Origin: Draconibacterium mangrovi_A
GTDB taxonomy: Bacteria; Bacteroidota; Bacteroidia; Bacteroidales; Prolixibacteraceae
Reading direction: 5' to 3'
Length of the DNA: 64,000 nt
NCBI RefSeq assembly: GCF_037646455.1
Contig: NZ_JBBIXN010000004.1
Coordinates: 248,001 to 312,000 of the forward strand
Under the pieces are notes generated by a model. It searched no databases. It was not told the DNA's origin and worked only from the letters and a program-made list of their open reading frames with translations. Shown here in pieces: positions 24,873 through 34,665 of this stretch. Each line of letters opens with the position of its first letter. The stretch's first letter is position 1. The position numbers and the translations under genes are program-made.

Positions 24873-26117
24873 TTACTCCTTTTTCGATCTTAAACTCGCA
24901 TCGTTACTTTTAAAAAACAACATAAATGCGATCAGCAAAACGGCAGAACTTAGCGTAATAATGCCCCAAATTGCGTTCCAGTTATAGCCTCCGCCGGTTT
25001 TGTAGAAATCGATGATTTTTGCACAAATAAAATTACCGACCAGCATGCCAACTCCAAATGTAACCAGGAAGATAAAGCCCTGGGCTTGTGACTTTAATTC
25101 GGCCGGTGCCTTTTTATCAATATAAATCTGACCACCTACATAAAAGAATCCGAAAATGAGGCCGTGGATAAGAATCCCGATGTAATACATCCAGCTTTGA
25201 TGAATTAGCCCTCCCACGTAGAATGAGAGATAGCGAATCAGTAACGCCACTAAACCGAATATCATCACTTTTCGGAGGCCGAACTTTTTAATGGCCGGTG
25301 GAACAAGCAGTAAGAATCCCATTTCGGCCAGTACGCCCCAATTCATAGTAACCGATATGTATTTGGTTTTTATGTGGAGTAAAAATTCCGAAAAGAAAGA
25401 AAAGTACATCGCAAAAGGGATCATCGATAAAAACGAGAAAACAATAAAAAGCGCAAAATTCCGGTCTTTCATTAAATCAACTGTCCTTAAACCAAAAGCA
25501 TCGATAAGTGAACCCTGCTGACCTTTGGCAGGTGGGGGAGTATCGGGCAAAGTTAGGTTGGTTGCAATGGCAACAACGCTAACAGCGGCACCACAATAGA
25601 AAGGCAGGTTGGTACCGTCGAAATCAATGTTCAGTAAGCGAATAAATACTACGCTGAACAAGCCTGAAGCAACCCATCCAATGGATCCGAATATCCTGAC
25701 TTTTGGGAATTGTTCTGAATCGATATGCGCCATAGCAATTGAGCTGGTAAGGCTCCAACTGGGCATGTAGCCAAGCATGGCAATTACCAAACAAATGAAC
25801 AGAAAATCGGGATTATTCGTGCTCCCGGCCAGGAACAACATGATGGCATTTATGAAGTTAAGCGCTGCCAGCACTTTTTGACCCGAAAAAAAACGGTCGG
25901 CTAGCATTCCGACAACGGGCGAAAAAATACAACCGATAGCCATGGAGCTAACAATTAAAGATTTTTCGGTACTGCTAACTTCCAGGTTTGTGAGATATGC
26001 CGCTAACGGAACCCACCATACAGCATACATCATGTATTGCAGGAATAACATGACTGAAAGTTTAATACGAACCGGATTAGTCGGGGACATAACCTGTGGA
26101 GTTGCTCCTTTTTGCAT
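24873..26117 (-). CDS. MFS permease, nucleoside/H+ symporter (NupG/XapB/YegT) type
   Basis: 414 residues with 12 predicted membrane helices. The pattern PVRIKLSVMLFLQYMMYAVWWVPLAAYLTN at the start, PVVGMLADRFFSGQKVLAALNF in the first cytoplasmic loop and KVRIFGSIGWVASGL are characteristic of the NupG-like branch of the major facilitator superfamily. Family members carry nucleosides, but Bacteroidota paralogues next to SusC/D genes may carry sugars. It lies behind the SusD gene, separated by an intrinsic terminator, so it may have its own promoter. Predicted role: inner-membrane import of the compound captured by SusCD. Confidence 0.88.
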   Translation of the reverse strand: MQKGATPQVMSPTNPVRIKLSVMLFLQYMMYAVWWVPLAAYLTNLEVSSTEKSLIVSSMAIGCIFSPVVGMLADRFFSGQKVLAALNFINAIMLFLAGSTNNPDFLFICLVIAMLGYMPSWSLTSSIAMAHIDSEQFPKVRIFGSIGWVASGLFSVVFIRLLNIDFDGTNLPFYCGAAVSVVAIATNLTLPDTPPPAKGQQGSLIDAFGLRTVDLMKDRNFALFIVFSFLSMIPFAMYFSFFSEFLLHIKTKYISVTMNWGVLAEMGFLLLVPPAIKKFGLRKVMIFGLVALLIRYLSFYVGGLIHQSWMYYIGILIHGLIFGFFYVGGQIYIDKKAPAELKSQAQGFIFLVTFGVGMLVGNFICAKIIDFYKTGGGYNWNAIWGIITLSSAVLLIAFMLFFKSNDASLRSKKE

Positions 26118-26163
26118 GATTTGCCTGATATTGTAGTTATTACTATATGAACGAAATGAAAGT

Positions 26164-26196
26164 AAAAAGACCGGCTGTAAACAGCCGATCTTTTTA
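26164..26196 (-). terminator. Terminator after susD-like gene
   Basis: CGGCTG / CAGCCG core with a TAAA-type loop, flanked by A-rich and T-rich arms, gives a T run on the minus strand (TCTTTTTA). The arms make it potentially bidirectional. It lies 22 bases past the SusD stop. Confidence 0.75.
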
Positions 26197-26217
26197 TCTA
26201 TCTACCTAAACTTACTA

Positions 26218-28098
26218 TTAATTATACCCCGGGTTTTGTTGCAACTGCGGAGCTTTATTTTGTTCAGTTCTTGAGATTGGGAGCCAGTAGTTGGCGTCGT
26301 CCCACGATCGGTTATCAACCACTGTTTCGGTGTCATAATACCATTCTGTGCTACCATCTTCGTAATGGTAAATTTTAATGGCATGTACATCTTTAATTAC
26401 ATCTTCTGCAATCATCCATTTACGAATCATGTACCAGCGGTCGCCCTCGCCAAAGAATTCTACCTGACGTTCGTGGCGATACCATTCGCGGGCTTCAGCC
26501 TGATCGGTAGTCATCTTATCAGGTAATCCAGCACGATTTCGAATCATATTTAGTGCATCCATTCCTTTATCAACTTCGTTAAGCTCGATACAAGCTTCGG
26601 CATAGTCGAGGATAACTTCTGCATACCTCAATTCTAACCATGCATTTTCGTTGTTAAAGTATTGTCCTACCGTTGCCGGATCCTGGTACTTTTTGATGTA
26701 ATATCCGTTTTTAGTACCGTTCCATGCTTCAATAGGTCCCTGTCTTGTATCCAGTCCACTGCTTATAAGGTCATCTCTGCTAGTACCTACATAATAACCT
26801 GTTCTTACTTTATTCTCCGGATCAAGCGGAGCTGCATCATCAGGACGTTGAATCCAGGGTGCTCCATCGAAAAATACGGTAGCATAGAATCGTGGTTCAC
26901 GGCCTACGTATGGATTAATCTCAGGATCGGCTTCCAATTCAGCAGCGGTTGCTTTTCTGAGAAACTCGTCGCCCGGTGTATATTTGTCCCAAACAAACGG
27001 AGTTCCATCGGCCATTTCAAATTCGCGAACAACAGGTTCATTCGGACCGTTGTTACCCCAGTTGTGGTACCCGCAGGGGCCCCACCAACGGTTTTGAGTA
27101 GTGCGGTTACCCTGTGCCTGTAAGTGTTGAACACCCCAAATGGCTTCATCGTTCCATTCACCTTTCTGAGTGAAAATACTAAAGAAGTTATCGGAGTAGG
27201 CTTGAACATCTGCTTCAGTTAATGGCGAAGGTGGATCGTTAGTTGATCCTGTTAGTGAGTAATCACCATATTTGCCATCCATAATTTCCTTGGCAATGGT
27301 TTGAGCCTGTGTCAGTAGTGAAGAACGACTGTGTGTCTGGAATGAAACCAGTGCGTCAGAAGAATACCCACCGTGCATCAATTCACCTGTACTCCAGCTT
27401 AGAATACGAGATTTAAGTGCGGCTGCAGCACCTTTTGTAGCACGGCCTTGTTCCATGTTATCTTTTGTTGGAAGTCCGGCAATAGCTTTGTCAAGGTCGG
27501 CAAGAATAAAATCAAGCGTTTCGTCCAGTGAAGATCTTATGATGGAAAGGAAATCCTCATCCAATTCATAAGGCTGGTCAGCTAATACAACACCACCGTA
27601 CGAGCGCATAAGATTATGGTAATCGAAAGCACGGATAAAATAGGCTTCTGCCTTCATTTGTGCAACTAAGGCCTCATCAGAACTTTTATCGACCGGTACA
27701 TTATCAACGTTCGCCAGGAATACGTTAACGTTTTTAATGTTGGCATACAGGTTCCAGGTGATCCAGTTAAATCGCCAGTTTCCAAAATGGCCCAATTCAT
27801 CGGGGCTCATGCTTCCTTTTACAAACGGATAGCCTCCCGGGCGGTGAATGCATAAACATTCGTCGGTAGCTCCCGCAAGTAAATCTTCTCGTAAACCCAG
27901 TAACATATTGTTGTCTACGCCTATGAAATCATAGCATCTACCTAAATATGCTTTGGTTAGGTTTAAGTCTTCAAAAACAGATTCCTCGTTAAAAGCATCC
28001 ACTGCTTTTTGTTCGAGAATATCGTCGCATGACGTTGTTGCCAGCATAAACGCCAACATCATTATTGAATATCCTAATATTTTTTTCATTTTCTTCAT
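26218..28098 (-). CDS. SusD/RagB-family nutrient-binding lipoprotein
   Basis: 626 residues. The lipoprotein signal ends in TTSCDDILEQKAVDAFNEES, a typical SusD start with acidic residues after the Cys that direct surface display. SusD hallmarks are visible: LTKAYLGRCYDFI, KAEAYFIRAFDYHNLMRSYGGVVLAD (about 148-173), and the C-terminal RYAEVILDYAEACIEL and RNRAGLPD with EWYRHERQVEFFGEGDRWYMIRKW. It caps the SusC channel and binds substrate at the cell surface. Located 21 bp after susC, as usual. The ligand cannot be deduced. Confidence 0.96.
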   Translation of the reverse strand: MKKMKKILGYSIMMLAFMLATTSCDDILEQKAVDAFNEESVFEDLNLTKAYLGRCYDFIGVDNNMLLGLREDLLAGATDECLCIHRPGGYPFVKGSMSPDELGHFGNWRFNWITWNLYANIKNVNVFLANVDNVPVDKSSDEALVAQMKAEAYFIRAFDYHNLMRSYGGVVLADQPYELDEDFLSIIRSSLDETLDFILADLDKAIAGLPTKDNMEQGRATKGAAAALKSRILSWSTGELMHGGYSSDALVSFQTHSRSSLLTQAQTIAKEIMDGKYGDYSLTGSTNDPPSPLTEADVQAYSDNFFSIFTQKGEWNDEAIWGVQHLQAQGNRTTQNRWWGPCGYHNWGNNGPNEPVVREFEMADGTPFVWDKYTPGDEFLRKATAAELEADPEINPYVGREPRFYATVFFDGAPWIQRPDDAAPLDPENKVRTGYYVGTSRDDLISSGLDTRQGPIEAWNGTKNGYYIKKYQDPATVGQYFNNENAWLELRYAEVILDYAEACIELNEVDKGMDALNMIRNRAGLPDKMTTDQAEAREWYRHERQVEFFGEGDRWYMIRKWMIAEDVIKDVHAIKIYHYEDGSTEWYYDTETVVDNRSWDDANYWLPISRTEQNKAPQLQQNPGYN

Positions 28099-28119
28099 TT
28101 TTCAATAATTCTTAATTCA

Positions 28120-31100
28120 CTAAAATGTAACCTTAACACCAAGTGCATACGTCTTTACTGCCGGATAGGTTAAAGGAGCACCAATTTCCGGGTCGAAGTT
28201 TTTCTGAGCGGCATAGATCAGGAACAGGTTATTACCTGCAAAAAATACCTGAGCACGTGAGACTCCAAGATTACCAAAAACACTATTAGGAACAGTATAG
28301 GTAAGAACGGCATTTTTCAAACGGCAGAATGCCATGTTATCCAAATGGTAGGTACTCATGTTACGGTCGAACGACCAGTAAAGGTCATCACGGTTGTAAG
28401 CCCTTGCAACATCAGTATTTCTGTTTTCAGGAGTCCAGCGGTCATCGAAACTCCACTGTAAATAGTTACCAGCCTCACCACGACGTCCGTCAGCAATGTT
28501 CATGCGGTAATAAGTTCCCTGGCCTTGTGCCAGAACTGATAAGTTCCAGTTTTTGTAAGTCAGATCCACTGTTAAACCGTACGACCATTCCGGAGCATCG
28601 GTTTGGTCAACAAGTATTTTATCGTCACTTGTAATGCTTCCATCATCATCAACATCTCTAAAGATTACATCACCGGGTTTTGCTCCGTCCCAGTGTGGAT
28701 AATTGTCGACGGCAGCCTGGTCGGCAAAAACACCGATTGCATCATACATTAACCATGCTCCGTAAGGGTGACCTGTACGTTGCTGCCATTCTTCGGCACG
28801 TTCCGGTTCATCCATAAATACAACTTCGTTGTGGTTGTAGCTAAGATTACCCATGACATTAAGCATCAGATCGTTATTAAAAGTTTTGTGGTAACCTGCT
28901 TCAATTTCAAAACCACGGTTATCAACCTCGGCAATGTTTTCGTCGGGTAATGCCAAACCAGTAAATTGTGGAACCGAAGCATCGCGTGATGCCAAAATAT
29001 CGGAACGTTTACTGTAGAATACATCAACATTTAACGAGAACAAATTATCCAACAACTGCGATTCGAAACCAAGGTTATAAGTTGTTTGTTTTTCCCACGT
29101 TATATTTGGGTTAGCAACTCCCTGCTGTTGTACAACAGTCTCAACAACTTTTCCCGAGCCCATTGTTAAACCTGTTCCAAGTACATATTTGTTCATAAAC
29201 TGGAATGGATCACCCGGGTCCATACCCATTTTACCGTAAGAAGCTCTTAGCTTAAAGTAATTGATGAAACCAATGTTGTTTTGCCAGAAGTCTTCTTCCG
29301 AGGCACGCCATCCTAATAATAATCCCGGGAAATTACCCCAGCGACTGTCAGGAGGGAATTTCAATGAACCGTCGCGACGGAACAGTGCTTCAACCAAATA
29401 TTTTCCTGCATAACTGTAGTTAAAACGACCAATCCACGATTTTCGAGCATATATACTCATGGATCCCCAGTTATCTTTATCCTTGTCGGAACCGGCGTCG
29501 ATGGTTTGAACAACATCAGAAATGTAGTATTTACGGAATGCTCCGAAGTTATTCCAGTTCTGGTCAATTTGTTCGTAAGCACCAAATACATTTATGGAAT
29601 GTTCGCCAAAATCGCGTGCATAGTTAAAGTTTACGTTGGCTAATTTACGTATACTTCTGCGGTAATCTTCAGCAAGTTCCGGTGCAGAATATCCTCTTAA
29701 TGCCGGAGTTAGTTCCATGTTGGTTATGTAACCTTCCGAGTCGTACTCTGCAGTATCCCAGTTTTCGGTATAAAGCGTCCAGGGTTTGCGGAATCTTTTT
29801 CTGTACCAGTTCGAAATATCATAAGTATAATATCCACTAATTGTTAATCCTTCAACCATTGGAGGAGTAATGGTTCCTCTGAAGGTAAACTGGTTGATGT
29901 AATCAGTTTGGTCGTCGGTACCACCTTCAAAAGTTGAGGTTACAACCGGGTTATCACCATACTCAATGTCTGGACCGGGTAATCCGTTTGGCCAGAACGA
30001 CCAGCGGGTTGGGAGCAGACGTGTTGCCTGACCATAAATAGCACCGGCACTTTTGGTTGGGTACAACTTGTGGTTAAGGAAACCTGCATAATCAACCGAA
30101 GTGGTTAACCAATCAGTAATTGGCATTTCAAGTTTTGCACGCAGGTTGTATTGTTTGTAGTTGGTTGATTCCTGCTCGTAAATAGCTTCTTCGTTTTTAT
30201 AACCAAAAGAAACATAATAACGCATTCCGTTGGCAGTACCACCGTCGATGCTGAAATTGTGCTTGCTGGTTGTTGTCCAATCAGCTACCAAATCACCCAT
30301 CCAGTCACTGTTTGGGTGTTGCCAAGGATCCCTGCCACTGTAGAACAACGCGATATCTTCATCGGTGTAAGTGCGGTTCCTGTTTTCATAATCCTGATAT
30401 TCGCTAAGCATTGTAGCGTAGTCGCCTGCACTGGTTGCTTTAGGAAGGATTGTTGGTGTCATAAATCCCTGGTAAAACTGATAGTTCAAACGGGGTTTAC
30501 CGGTCTGACCTTTTTTTGTGGTTACCAGAATAACACCGTTTGCTGCAGTTGCACCATAAATTGCTGCTGATGCATCTTTCAGCACCGAAACACTTTCAAT
30601 ATCAACCGGGTCGATGTCAGTTAAAGAACGTCCGGGAACACCATCAACCACAACAAGCGGAGCGGTGTTGGCTTCGCTATCTCCAAGTGTGGTACGACCA
30701 CGAACTAAAAGTCTGGCATCACTCTGTCCGGGTTCACCTGTTTGCTGAATACCGGTAACACCCGACATACGACCTGAGAGTGTGTTGGAAACATCGGCAG
30801 CGGGGATTGCTTCAATCTGTTCACCATTAACAGAAGCAACAGAACCCACCACATTGGCCTTTTTTTGCTGTGCATAACCTACAGCAATAACTTCTTCCAA
30901 ACCAATGGCTTCTTCTTCCATGGTAACATCGATGGTTGATTGGTTTCCGATCGACACTTCCTGAGTTCTCATACCAACAAATGAAAAAACAAGAACTCTT
31001 GCATTTTCCGGAATATCACTTAACTGATATTTTCCATCAGTATCGGTAACAATACCAATGGTAGTACCTTTAACTACAACGGTAACACCGGGAAGCGGAC

Positions 31101-31548
31101 TTCCGTTACCATCTTTTACAGTACCCGAAACTGATTTTTGCGGTGCGTCATCCACATCGCCGGAAGAATTAGTTTTTTCTTCAGCAGGGAAAACAATAAC
31201 CTGGCGTTCGATAACACGGTACTCCAGTTTGTGCTGAGGCAGAATTTCATCCAGAATTTCTTCAACACGAGCATCCTCGGTAGTAAGCGTTACCTTCTGA
31301 TTGTCGTTTACAACATCATTGTTATAAACGAACTTAAATTCACTCTGATCAGAGATCGTTTGAAAAACTTCTTTCAGGCTCATTTTCTTCACTTTCAGAC
31401 TAAAAGTAACCGACTCTGAATAAGTGCTGCTGGCCTGAACGTTGATTACAATCGCCATAAGCATTATTAAAACTAATGCTGAAATACGACGAAGTTTACT
31501 TTGCCAACCCCGAATGTGAGTTAGCATTTTTGTTTCGTTTAGTTCCAT
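28120..31548 (-). CDS. SusC/RagA-family TonB-linked receptor with N-terminal STN domain
   Basis: 1142 residues. An N-terminal extension and signal region (ISALVLIMLMAIVINVQA) is followed by an STN domain (about residues 48-118), a carboxypeptidase-regulatory-like domain (about 138-212; SGTVKDGNGSPLPGVTVVVKGT), a plug (about 220-335; IEAIPAADVSNTLSGRMSGV, LLVRGRTTLGD, VSVLKDASAAIYGA) and the TonB barrel. The STN domain signals to the FecR-like anti-sigma factor encoded upstream, so substrate transport is coupled to transcription. A perfect 14-bp inverted repeat lies in its 5' leader. Upstream sigma and FecR genes and downstream SusD make a complete sensory uptake system. Confidence 0.96.
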   Translation of the reverse strand: MELNETKMLTHIRGWQSKLRRISALVLIMLMAIVINVQASSTYSESVTFSLKVKKMSLKEVFQTISDQSEFKFVYNNDVVNDNQKVTLTTEDARVEEILDEILPQHKLEYRVIERQVIVFPAEEKTNSSGDVDDAPQKSVSGTVKDGNGSPLPGVTVVVKGTTIGIVTDTDGKYQLSDIPENARVLVFSFVGMRTQEVSIGNQSTIDVTMEEEAIGLEEVIAVGYAQQKKANVVGSVASVNGEQIEAIPAADVSNTLSGRMSGVTGIQQTGEPGQSDARLLVRGRTTLGDSEANTAPLVVVDGVPGRSLTDIDPVDIESVSVLKDASAAIYGATAANGVILVTTKKGQTGKPRLNYQFYQGFMTPTILPKATSAGDYATMLSEYQDYENRNRTYTDEDIALFYSGRDPWQHPNSDWMGDLVADWTTTSKHNFSIDGGTANGMRYYVSFGYKNEEAIYEQESTNYKQYNLRAKLEMPITDWLTTSVDYAGFLNHKLYPTKSAGAIYGQATRLLPTRWSFWPNGLPGPDIEYGDNPVVTSTFEGGTDDQTDYINQFTFRGTITPPMVEGLTISGYYTYDISNWYRKRFRKPWTLYTENWDTAEYDSEGYITNMELTPALRGYSAPELAEDYRRSIRKLANVNFNYARDFGEHSINVFGAYEQIDQNWNNFGAFRKYYISDVVQTIDAGSDKDKDNWGSMSIYARKSWIGRFNYSYAGKYLVEALFRRDGSLKFPPDSRWGNFPGLLLGWRASEEDFWQNNIGFINYFKLRASYGKMGMDPGDPFQFMNKYVLGTGLTMGSGKVVETVVQQQGVANPNITWEKQTTYNLGFESQLLDNLFSLNVDVFYSKRSDILASRDASVPQFTGLALPDENIAEVDNRGFEIEAGYHKTFNNDLMLNVMGNLSYNHNEVVFMDEPERAEEWQQRTGHPYGAWLMYDAIGVFADQAAVDNYPHWDGAKPGDVIFRDVDDDGSITSDDKILVDQTDAPEWSYGLTVDLTYKNWNLSVLAQGQGTYYRMNIADGRRGEAGNYLQWSFDDRWTPENRNTDVARAYNRDDLYWSFDRNMSTYHLDNMAFCRLKNAVLTYTVPNSVFGNLGVSRAQVFFAGNNLFLIYAAQKNFDPEIGAPLTYPAVKTYALGVKVTF

Positions 31549-31598
31549 ACAAATAATGGTTTAGTTCATAAAACAATTTAATTAGTAATCGCATGTTT

Positions 31599-31632
31599 GG
31601 AAGTAAAGAATCAAAATCGATTCTTTACTTCC
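31599..31632 (-). promoter_or_regulatory. Perfect 14-bp inverted repeat in the susC leader
   Basis: GGAAGTAAAGAATC and GATTCTTTACTTCC are exact reverse complements separated by six bases. The hairpin lies between the FecR gene and susC, 51 bases before the susC ATG, and has no T tract, so it is not an intrinsic terminator. It may stabilise the susC mRNA 5' end or be a protein-binding site. Confidence 0.6.
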
Positions 31633-31677
31633 GATTTAGTTGGTATAGACTCGATATATAATCGCAATCAATTGATC

Positions 31678-32649
31678 TTACTCTTTTGATTTTATAATAA
31701 ATCCTCCGTCTGTTTTTTCGTAGGAAAAGGATTTTGCTTCACATAGAATCTTTAAGATCTGGTCTAAAGATTCATTCTCAAATTCAGCTGTATACCTCAA
31801 TCGGCCAACAGCAGGATCGGTTATAAATATTTTTGATTTAAACTTGCGTTCCAGTTTATGTGAAATGCTGAACAGATCTTCGTTATAGAGGTATAAAATC
31901 CCGTCTCTCCACTGCGCCGGTTTCCCAAGTGTAGTTTGCATTACCTCAATAACTCCGCTTTCGGGCGAGAAAAATGCCTTTTCTCCGGGTTTCATTGTCA
32001 CATGCTGATGCGTTTTATTTTCAGCCAGAAGTTCAACTTTACCCTCGAACAAAGAGATCTCCTGACGTGTATGCGGATTCATGGCAGCAATGTTAAACTT
32101 GGTTCCCAATACTTTGGTTTTTAACATTGGCGTTTTCACAATAAAAGGTTGATCGGGATTGTGTGCAACCTCAAAATAAGCCTCACCAAAAAGTATCACT
32201 TCGCGGGTATCGCCTAAAAATGGTTCGTTAGCAACAATGTATGAGATTGAATTCAGCCAAACCTGCGTGCCATCGCTTAATACTATCTTTTTTTGTTCTC
32301 CAACATCGCAACGGTATTCGTTTAAGGTGGTGTGCTGGCGTGGAGATAAAATGTAAACTCCCAACGAAATAACCAACAATACGGTTGCCGCAATTCCAAG
32401 TCGTTTCCAAAAGTTAGTTCCCTGGCCAGCGTGGTATGTGAAACCAAGCTTTTTTTCGGTTTTACCTATTATATTGTGTGGTTTTGTTTTGGGAAAGAAA
32501 TATTTCCAGAAGTGTAAAAGCCGGGCCAGCTTTTTACGTGGAATTTTATCATTGTTCAACTCATTATCAAGCTGCCTGGCTTCCTCTTCAGAGAGATCAT
32601 TTGTTAACCGCTTAACAATCAGTTCGTAAGTTTTATCGTTTTTAGTCAT
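31678..32649 (-). CDS. FecR-family anti-sigma factor
   Basis: 323 residues. The cytoplasmic N-terminus (about 1-80; LTNDLSEEEARQLDNEL) should bind the ECF sigma factor; one membrane helix follows (about 84-103; AATVLLVISLGVYIL); then the periplasmic FecR domain (about 110-210; GEQKKIVLSDGTQVWLNS, REVILFGEAYFEVAHNPDQPFIVKT, LGTKFNIAA) and a DUF4974 C-terminal domain (about 250-320). It relays the SusC STN signal across the inner membrane. The gene lies 65 bp after the sigma factor gene and 129 bp before susC. Confidence 0.95.
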   Translation of the reverse strand: MTKNDKTYELIVKRLTNDLSEEEARQLDNELNNDKIPRKKLARLLHFWKYFFPKTKPHNIIGKTEKKLGFTYHAGQGTNFWKRLGIAATVLLVISLGVYILSPRQHTTLNEYRCDVGEQKKIVLSDGTQVWLNSISYIVANEPFLGDTREVILFGEAYFEVAHNPDQPFIVKTPMLKTKVLGTKFNIAAMNPHTRQEISLFEGKVELLAENKTHQHVTMKPGEKAFFSPESGVIEVMQTTLGKPAQWRDGILYLYNEDLFSISHKLERKFKSKIFITDPAVGRLRYTAEFENESLDQILKILCEAKSFSYEKTDGGFIIKSKE

Positions 32650-32714
32650 AAATGGTCGTCTGTAAATAAAGACGCAGATTTTCGGGAAAGTACCTAGTGT
32701 AAAATGAACTTTTT

Positions 32715-33314
32715 TTAGAAAAAAATGGAATAAAGGCTCGCCCGGTTTAAGGGATGCGGCATTTTTCTGGTTTTCCTGTCGATATCGAGCATCTCGGTAA
32801 TTTTTTTAACCGCGGTGATCAAATGGTTATTCACCGTTTTTTCTGAAATCTCCATGATGTCGGCTATTTCTTTGCGCTTAAGCCCGTTGATTTTGGCAAG
32901 TGTAAATGCAAGCTGGCATTTTGGAGGCAAACTGCCAATGGCTTCGTGAATCTGATTTAATGCCTCTCGGTCGATAAGGTCGTCTTCCGGTCCGCTTACC
33001 TCAATAAACATAAAATCCTGGTATTCATCTATCAGGACAATTTTGTCGCTGTTGGTTTTTCGCAAGTGCGATAAACAAGCATTTTTTACACTAATGAATA
33101 AGTAGGATTTGAGGTTGTCGATCCGGATAAGATCTTTTCGGTTGTACCAAATCTTAACGTACACATCGCTCACAATTTCTTCAGAGAGTTCTTTATTCCG
33201 AAGAAATCCCATAGCAAAATGTAGCAACTCATCGGAAGTTATTTCCATAAGCTGTCTGAATTTCGCCTGGTTGCCCTGTGCAATTAATAGTTGGTCCTTA
33301 TGTTCAATTAGCAT
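32715..33314 (-). CDS. ECF sigma factor, Bacteroidota SusC/FecR-associated type
   Basis: 199 residues. Region 2 (about 25-95) contains LLHFAMGFLRNKELSEEIVSDVYVKIW and KSYLFISVKNACLSHLRK; region 4 (about 130-180) has SLPPKCQLAFTLAKINGLKRKEIADIMEISEKTVNNHL, ending in the DNA-binding helix. It directs transcription of its own uptake locus when freed from the FecR protein. The first gene of the sigma-FecR-SusC-SusD set, divergent from nothing nearby (164 bp to the SGNH hydrolase gene on the same strand). Confidence 0.95.
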   Translation of the reverse strand: MLIEHKDQLLIAQGNQAKFRQLMEITSDELLHFAMGFLRNKELSEEIVSDVYVKIWYNRKDLIRIDNLKSYLFISVKNACLSHLRKTNSDKIVLIDEYQDFMFIEVSGPEDDLIDREALNQIHEAIGSLPPKCQLAFTLAKINGLKRKEIADIMEISEKTVNNHLITAVKKITEMLDIDRKTRKMPHPLNRASLYSIFF

Positions 33315-33478
33315 GTTCCGTTTAGTTTAGTTAGATCTGTCGCTTATTGTAAAAGAAACATAAAGAATTAGTCTGCAATGGATTGTAAGTTAGTAAAGCT
33401 TGTTTAATTTCAAAAGAAAATTGTTGTTAAATATGTTTATTCATTATTTGTCTACGTAATATATTTTCTCGCAATACC

Positions 33479-34276
33479 CTATGAAGCATAATGTTTAAGA
33501 AAATCAAGTCTGTCAGAAACTTTTTTTATCCATTCTCTGGCCATCAACTCATGGCCAAATACGGTTGGATGAACGCCGTCCCAGATCCAGTAATCGATAG
33601 GAGCTCGTTTTGAAGCCTTTGCAAAAACTTTGGGATATTCAACACAAACTGCATCGTTGTCCTTTGCGATACGCCGAACGACTTCTGCTCTGGCCTGAGT
33701 TTCTTTACTCCATAGTTCCCAGTTTTCCTTTCGGCTGCCGACGGGATATACAAACGGTACACCTAATACGAATAAAATATTCGGATTTTGATCTTTACAA
33801 CCGTTCAGTAACTTCCTGTAAACCGATTCAAATTCACTCAGCGTTCGTGCTTCTCCGAACTGCCTGACAATATTTCCAACGTCGTTTATTCCAACCAGCA
33901 GACTTAAAACATCCGGTTTAAGGTCGAGCGTATCTTTTTGCCAGCGTACTTCGAGATCGTCAACTGTATCACCACTAATTCCCCGGTTAAAGAATGAAAA
34001 ACCGCTTTGCGGGAAATCGGCACCAATCCGGCTGGCAACCGAAAATGCATACCCGTGCCCCATTATATGATTAGGATCTTGGTTTCTTCCACGGTTACCG
34101 TCCGTGATCGAGTCGCCCTGAAACAGGAAACGAAGATTTTTGGTTTGCTCACTGCTTGCTTGATTTATACCTGACCAGGCTAATGGTGTTCCCAGTCCCA
34201 GAAATGTGCTTGCAATAACACCCGATTTTAAAAATGATTTTCGCGAAATCGTCCGGGATTGCTTTTTATAATTCAT
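33479..34276 (-). CDS. Exported SGNH/GDSL hydrolase
   Basis: 265 residues. The N-terminus ISRKSFLKSGVIASTFLGLGTPLAW looks like a Tat-type or long signal peptide. SGNH blocks are present: block I FQGDSITDGNR (catalytic Ser at about 55), block II FNRGISGDTV (Gly), block III LVGINDVGN (Asn), and block V WDGVHPTVFGH (Asp and His). These enzymes are esterases that often deacetylate sugars or polysaccharides. Its position upstream of the sigma/SusCD locus, on the same strand, fits deacylation of the imported compound, but co-regulation is not shown by the sequence. Confidence 0.9.
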   Translation of the reverse strand: MNYKKQSRTISRKSFLKSGVIASTFLGLGTPLAWSGINQASSEQTKNLRFLFQGDSITDGNRGRNQDPNHIMGHGYAFSVASRIGADFPQSGFSFFNRGISGDTVDDLEVRWQKDTLDLKPDVLSLLVGINDVGNIVRQFGEARTLSEFESVYRKLLNGCKDQNPNILFVLGVPFVYPVGSRKENWELWSKETQARAEVVRRIAKDNDAVCVEYPKVFAKASKRAPIDYWIWDGVHPTVFGHELMAREWIKKVSDRLDFLKHYAS

Positions 34277-34544
34277 ATGTTATAGTTATTTTTAGTTGAT
34301 ATGTACAAATATGCAGGTAAATTTCCGGGTGTAATTCATGAAACATTTATTTTGTAGCATTTTAAACCGTTAAGGTGTTAAAATGAATAAAATAGAACAT
34401 CTGACATGAAAAACATTTATAATATATATATCCGAAATTTATAAACACTATTTGCATGATATCTGTGTAATTACTTTAAATTTAGTAATTTACAGAGTCT
34501 AGATATAAACAGTTAGAAATGCAGAAATAATAGGCTGCATGTAG
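34277..34544. other. AT-rich intergenic region between divergent genes
   Basis: This gap separates the SGNH hydrolase (minus) from the epimerase (plus). It contains AT-rich stretches (AATATATATATCCG near 34420) and no convincing TAnnTTTG box, hairpin or ORF apart from the short frame that starts at 34545. Confidence 0.5.
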
Positions 34545-34661
34545 ATGCTTAAAGTTATTTTTGCAGAGGTACGTGGATATGCAAATTCATACGCAACGTA
34601 TAGAGACGCCATCGGAATAGATCATAAAACGTTTTACGAACAGATTCAAACCGAGAAATAA
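34545..34661 (+). pseudogene. Short ORF, possible relic of a Fis-type HTH C-terminus
   Basis: A 38-codon frame runs from ATG at 34545 (directly after an in-frame TAG) to TAA at 34659-34661, four bases before the epimerase ATG. Its end, IGIDHKTFYEQIQ, resembles the last helices of Fis-type helix-turn-helix domains found at the C-terminus of sigma-54 activators (GIDRKTLYxKI). It may be a gene fragment or a small translated leader of the epimerase. A stretch within it (34571-34591) recurs with one indel at 57176-57195. Confidence 0.3.
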
Positions 34662-34665
34662 AAAT

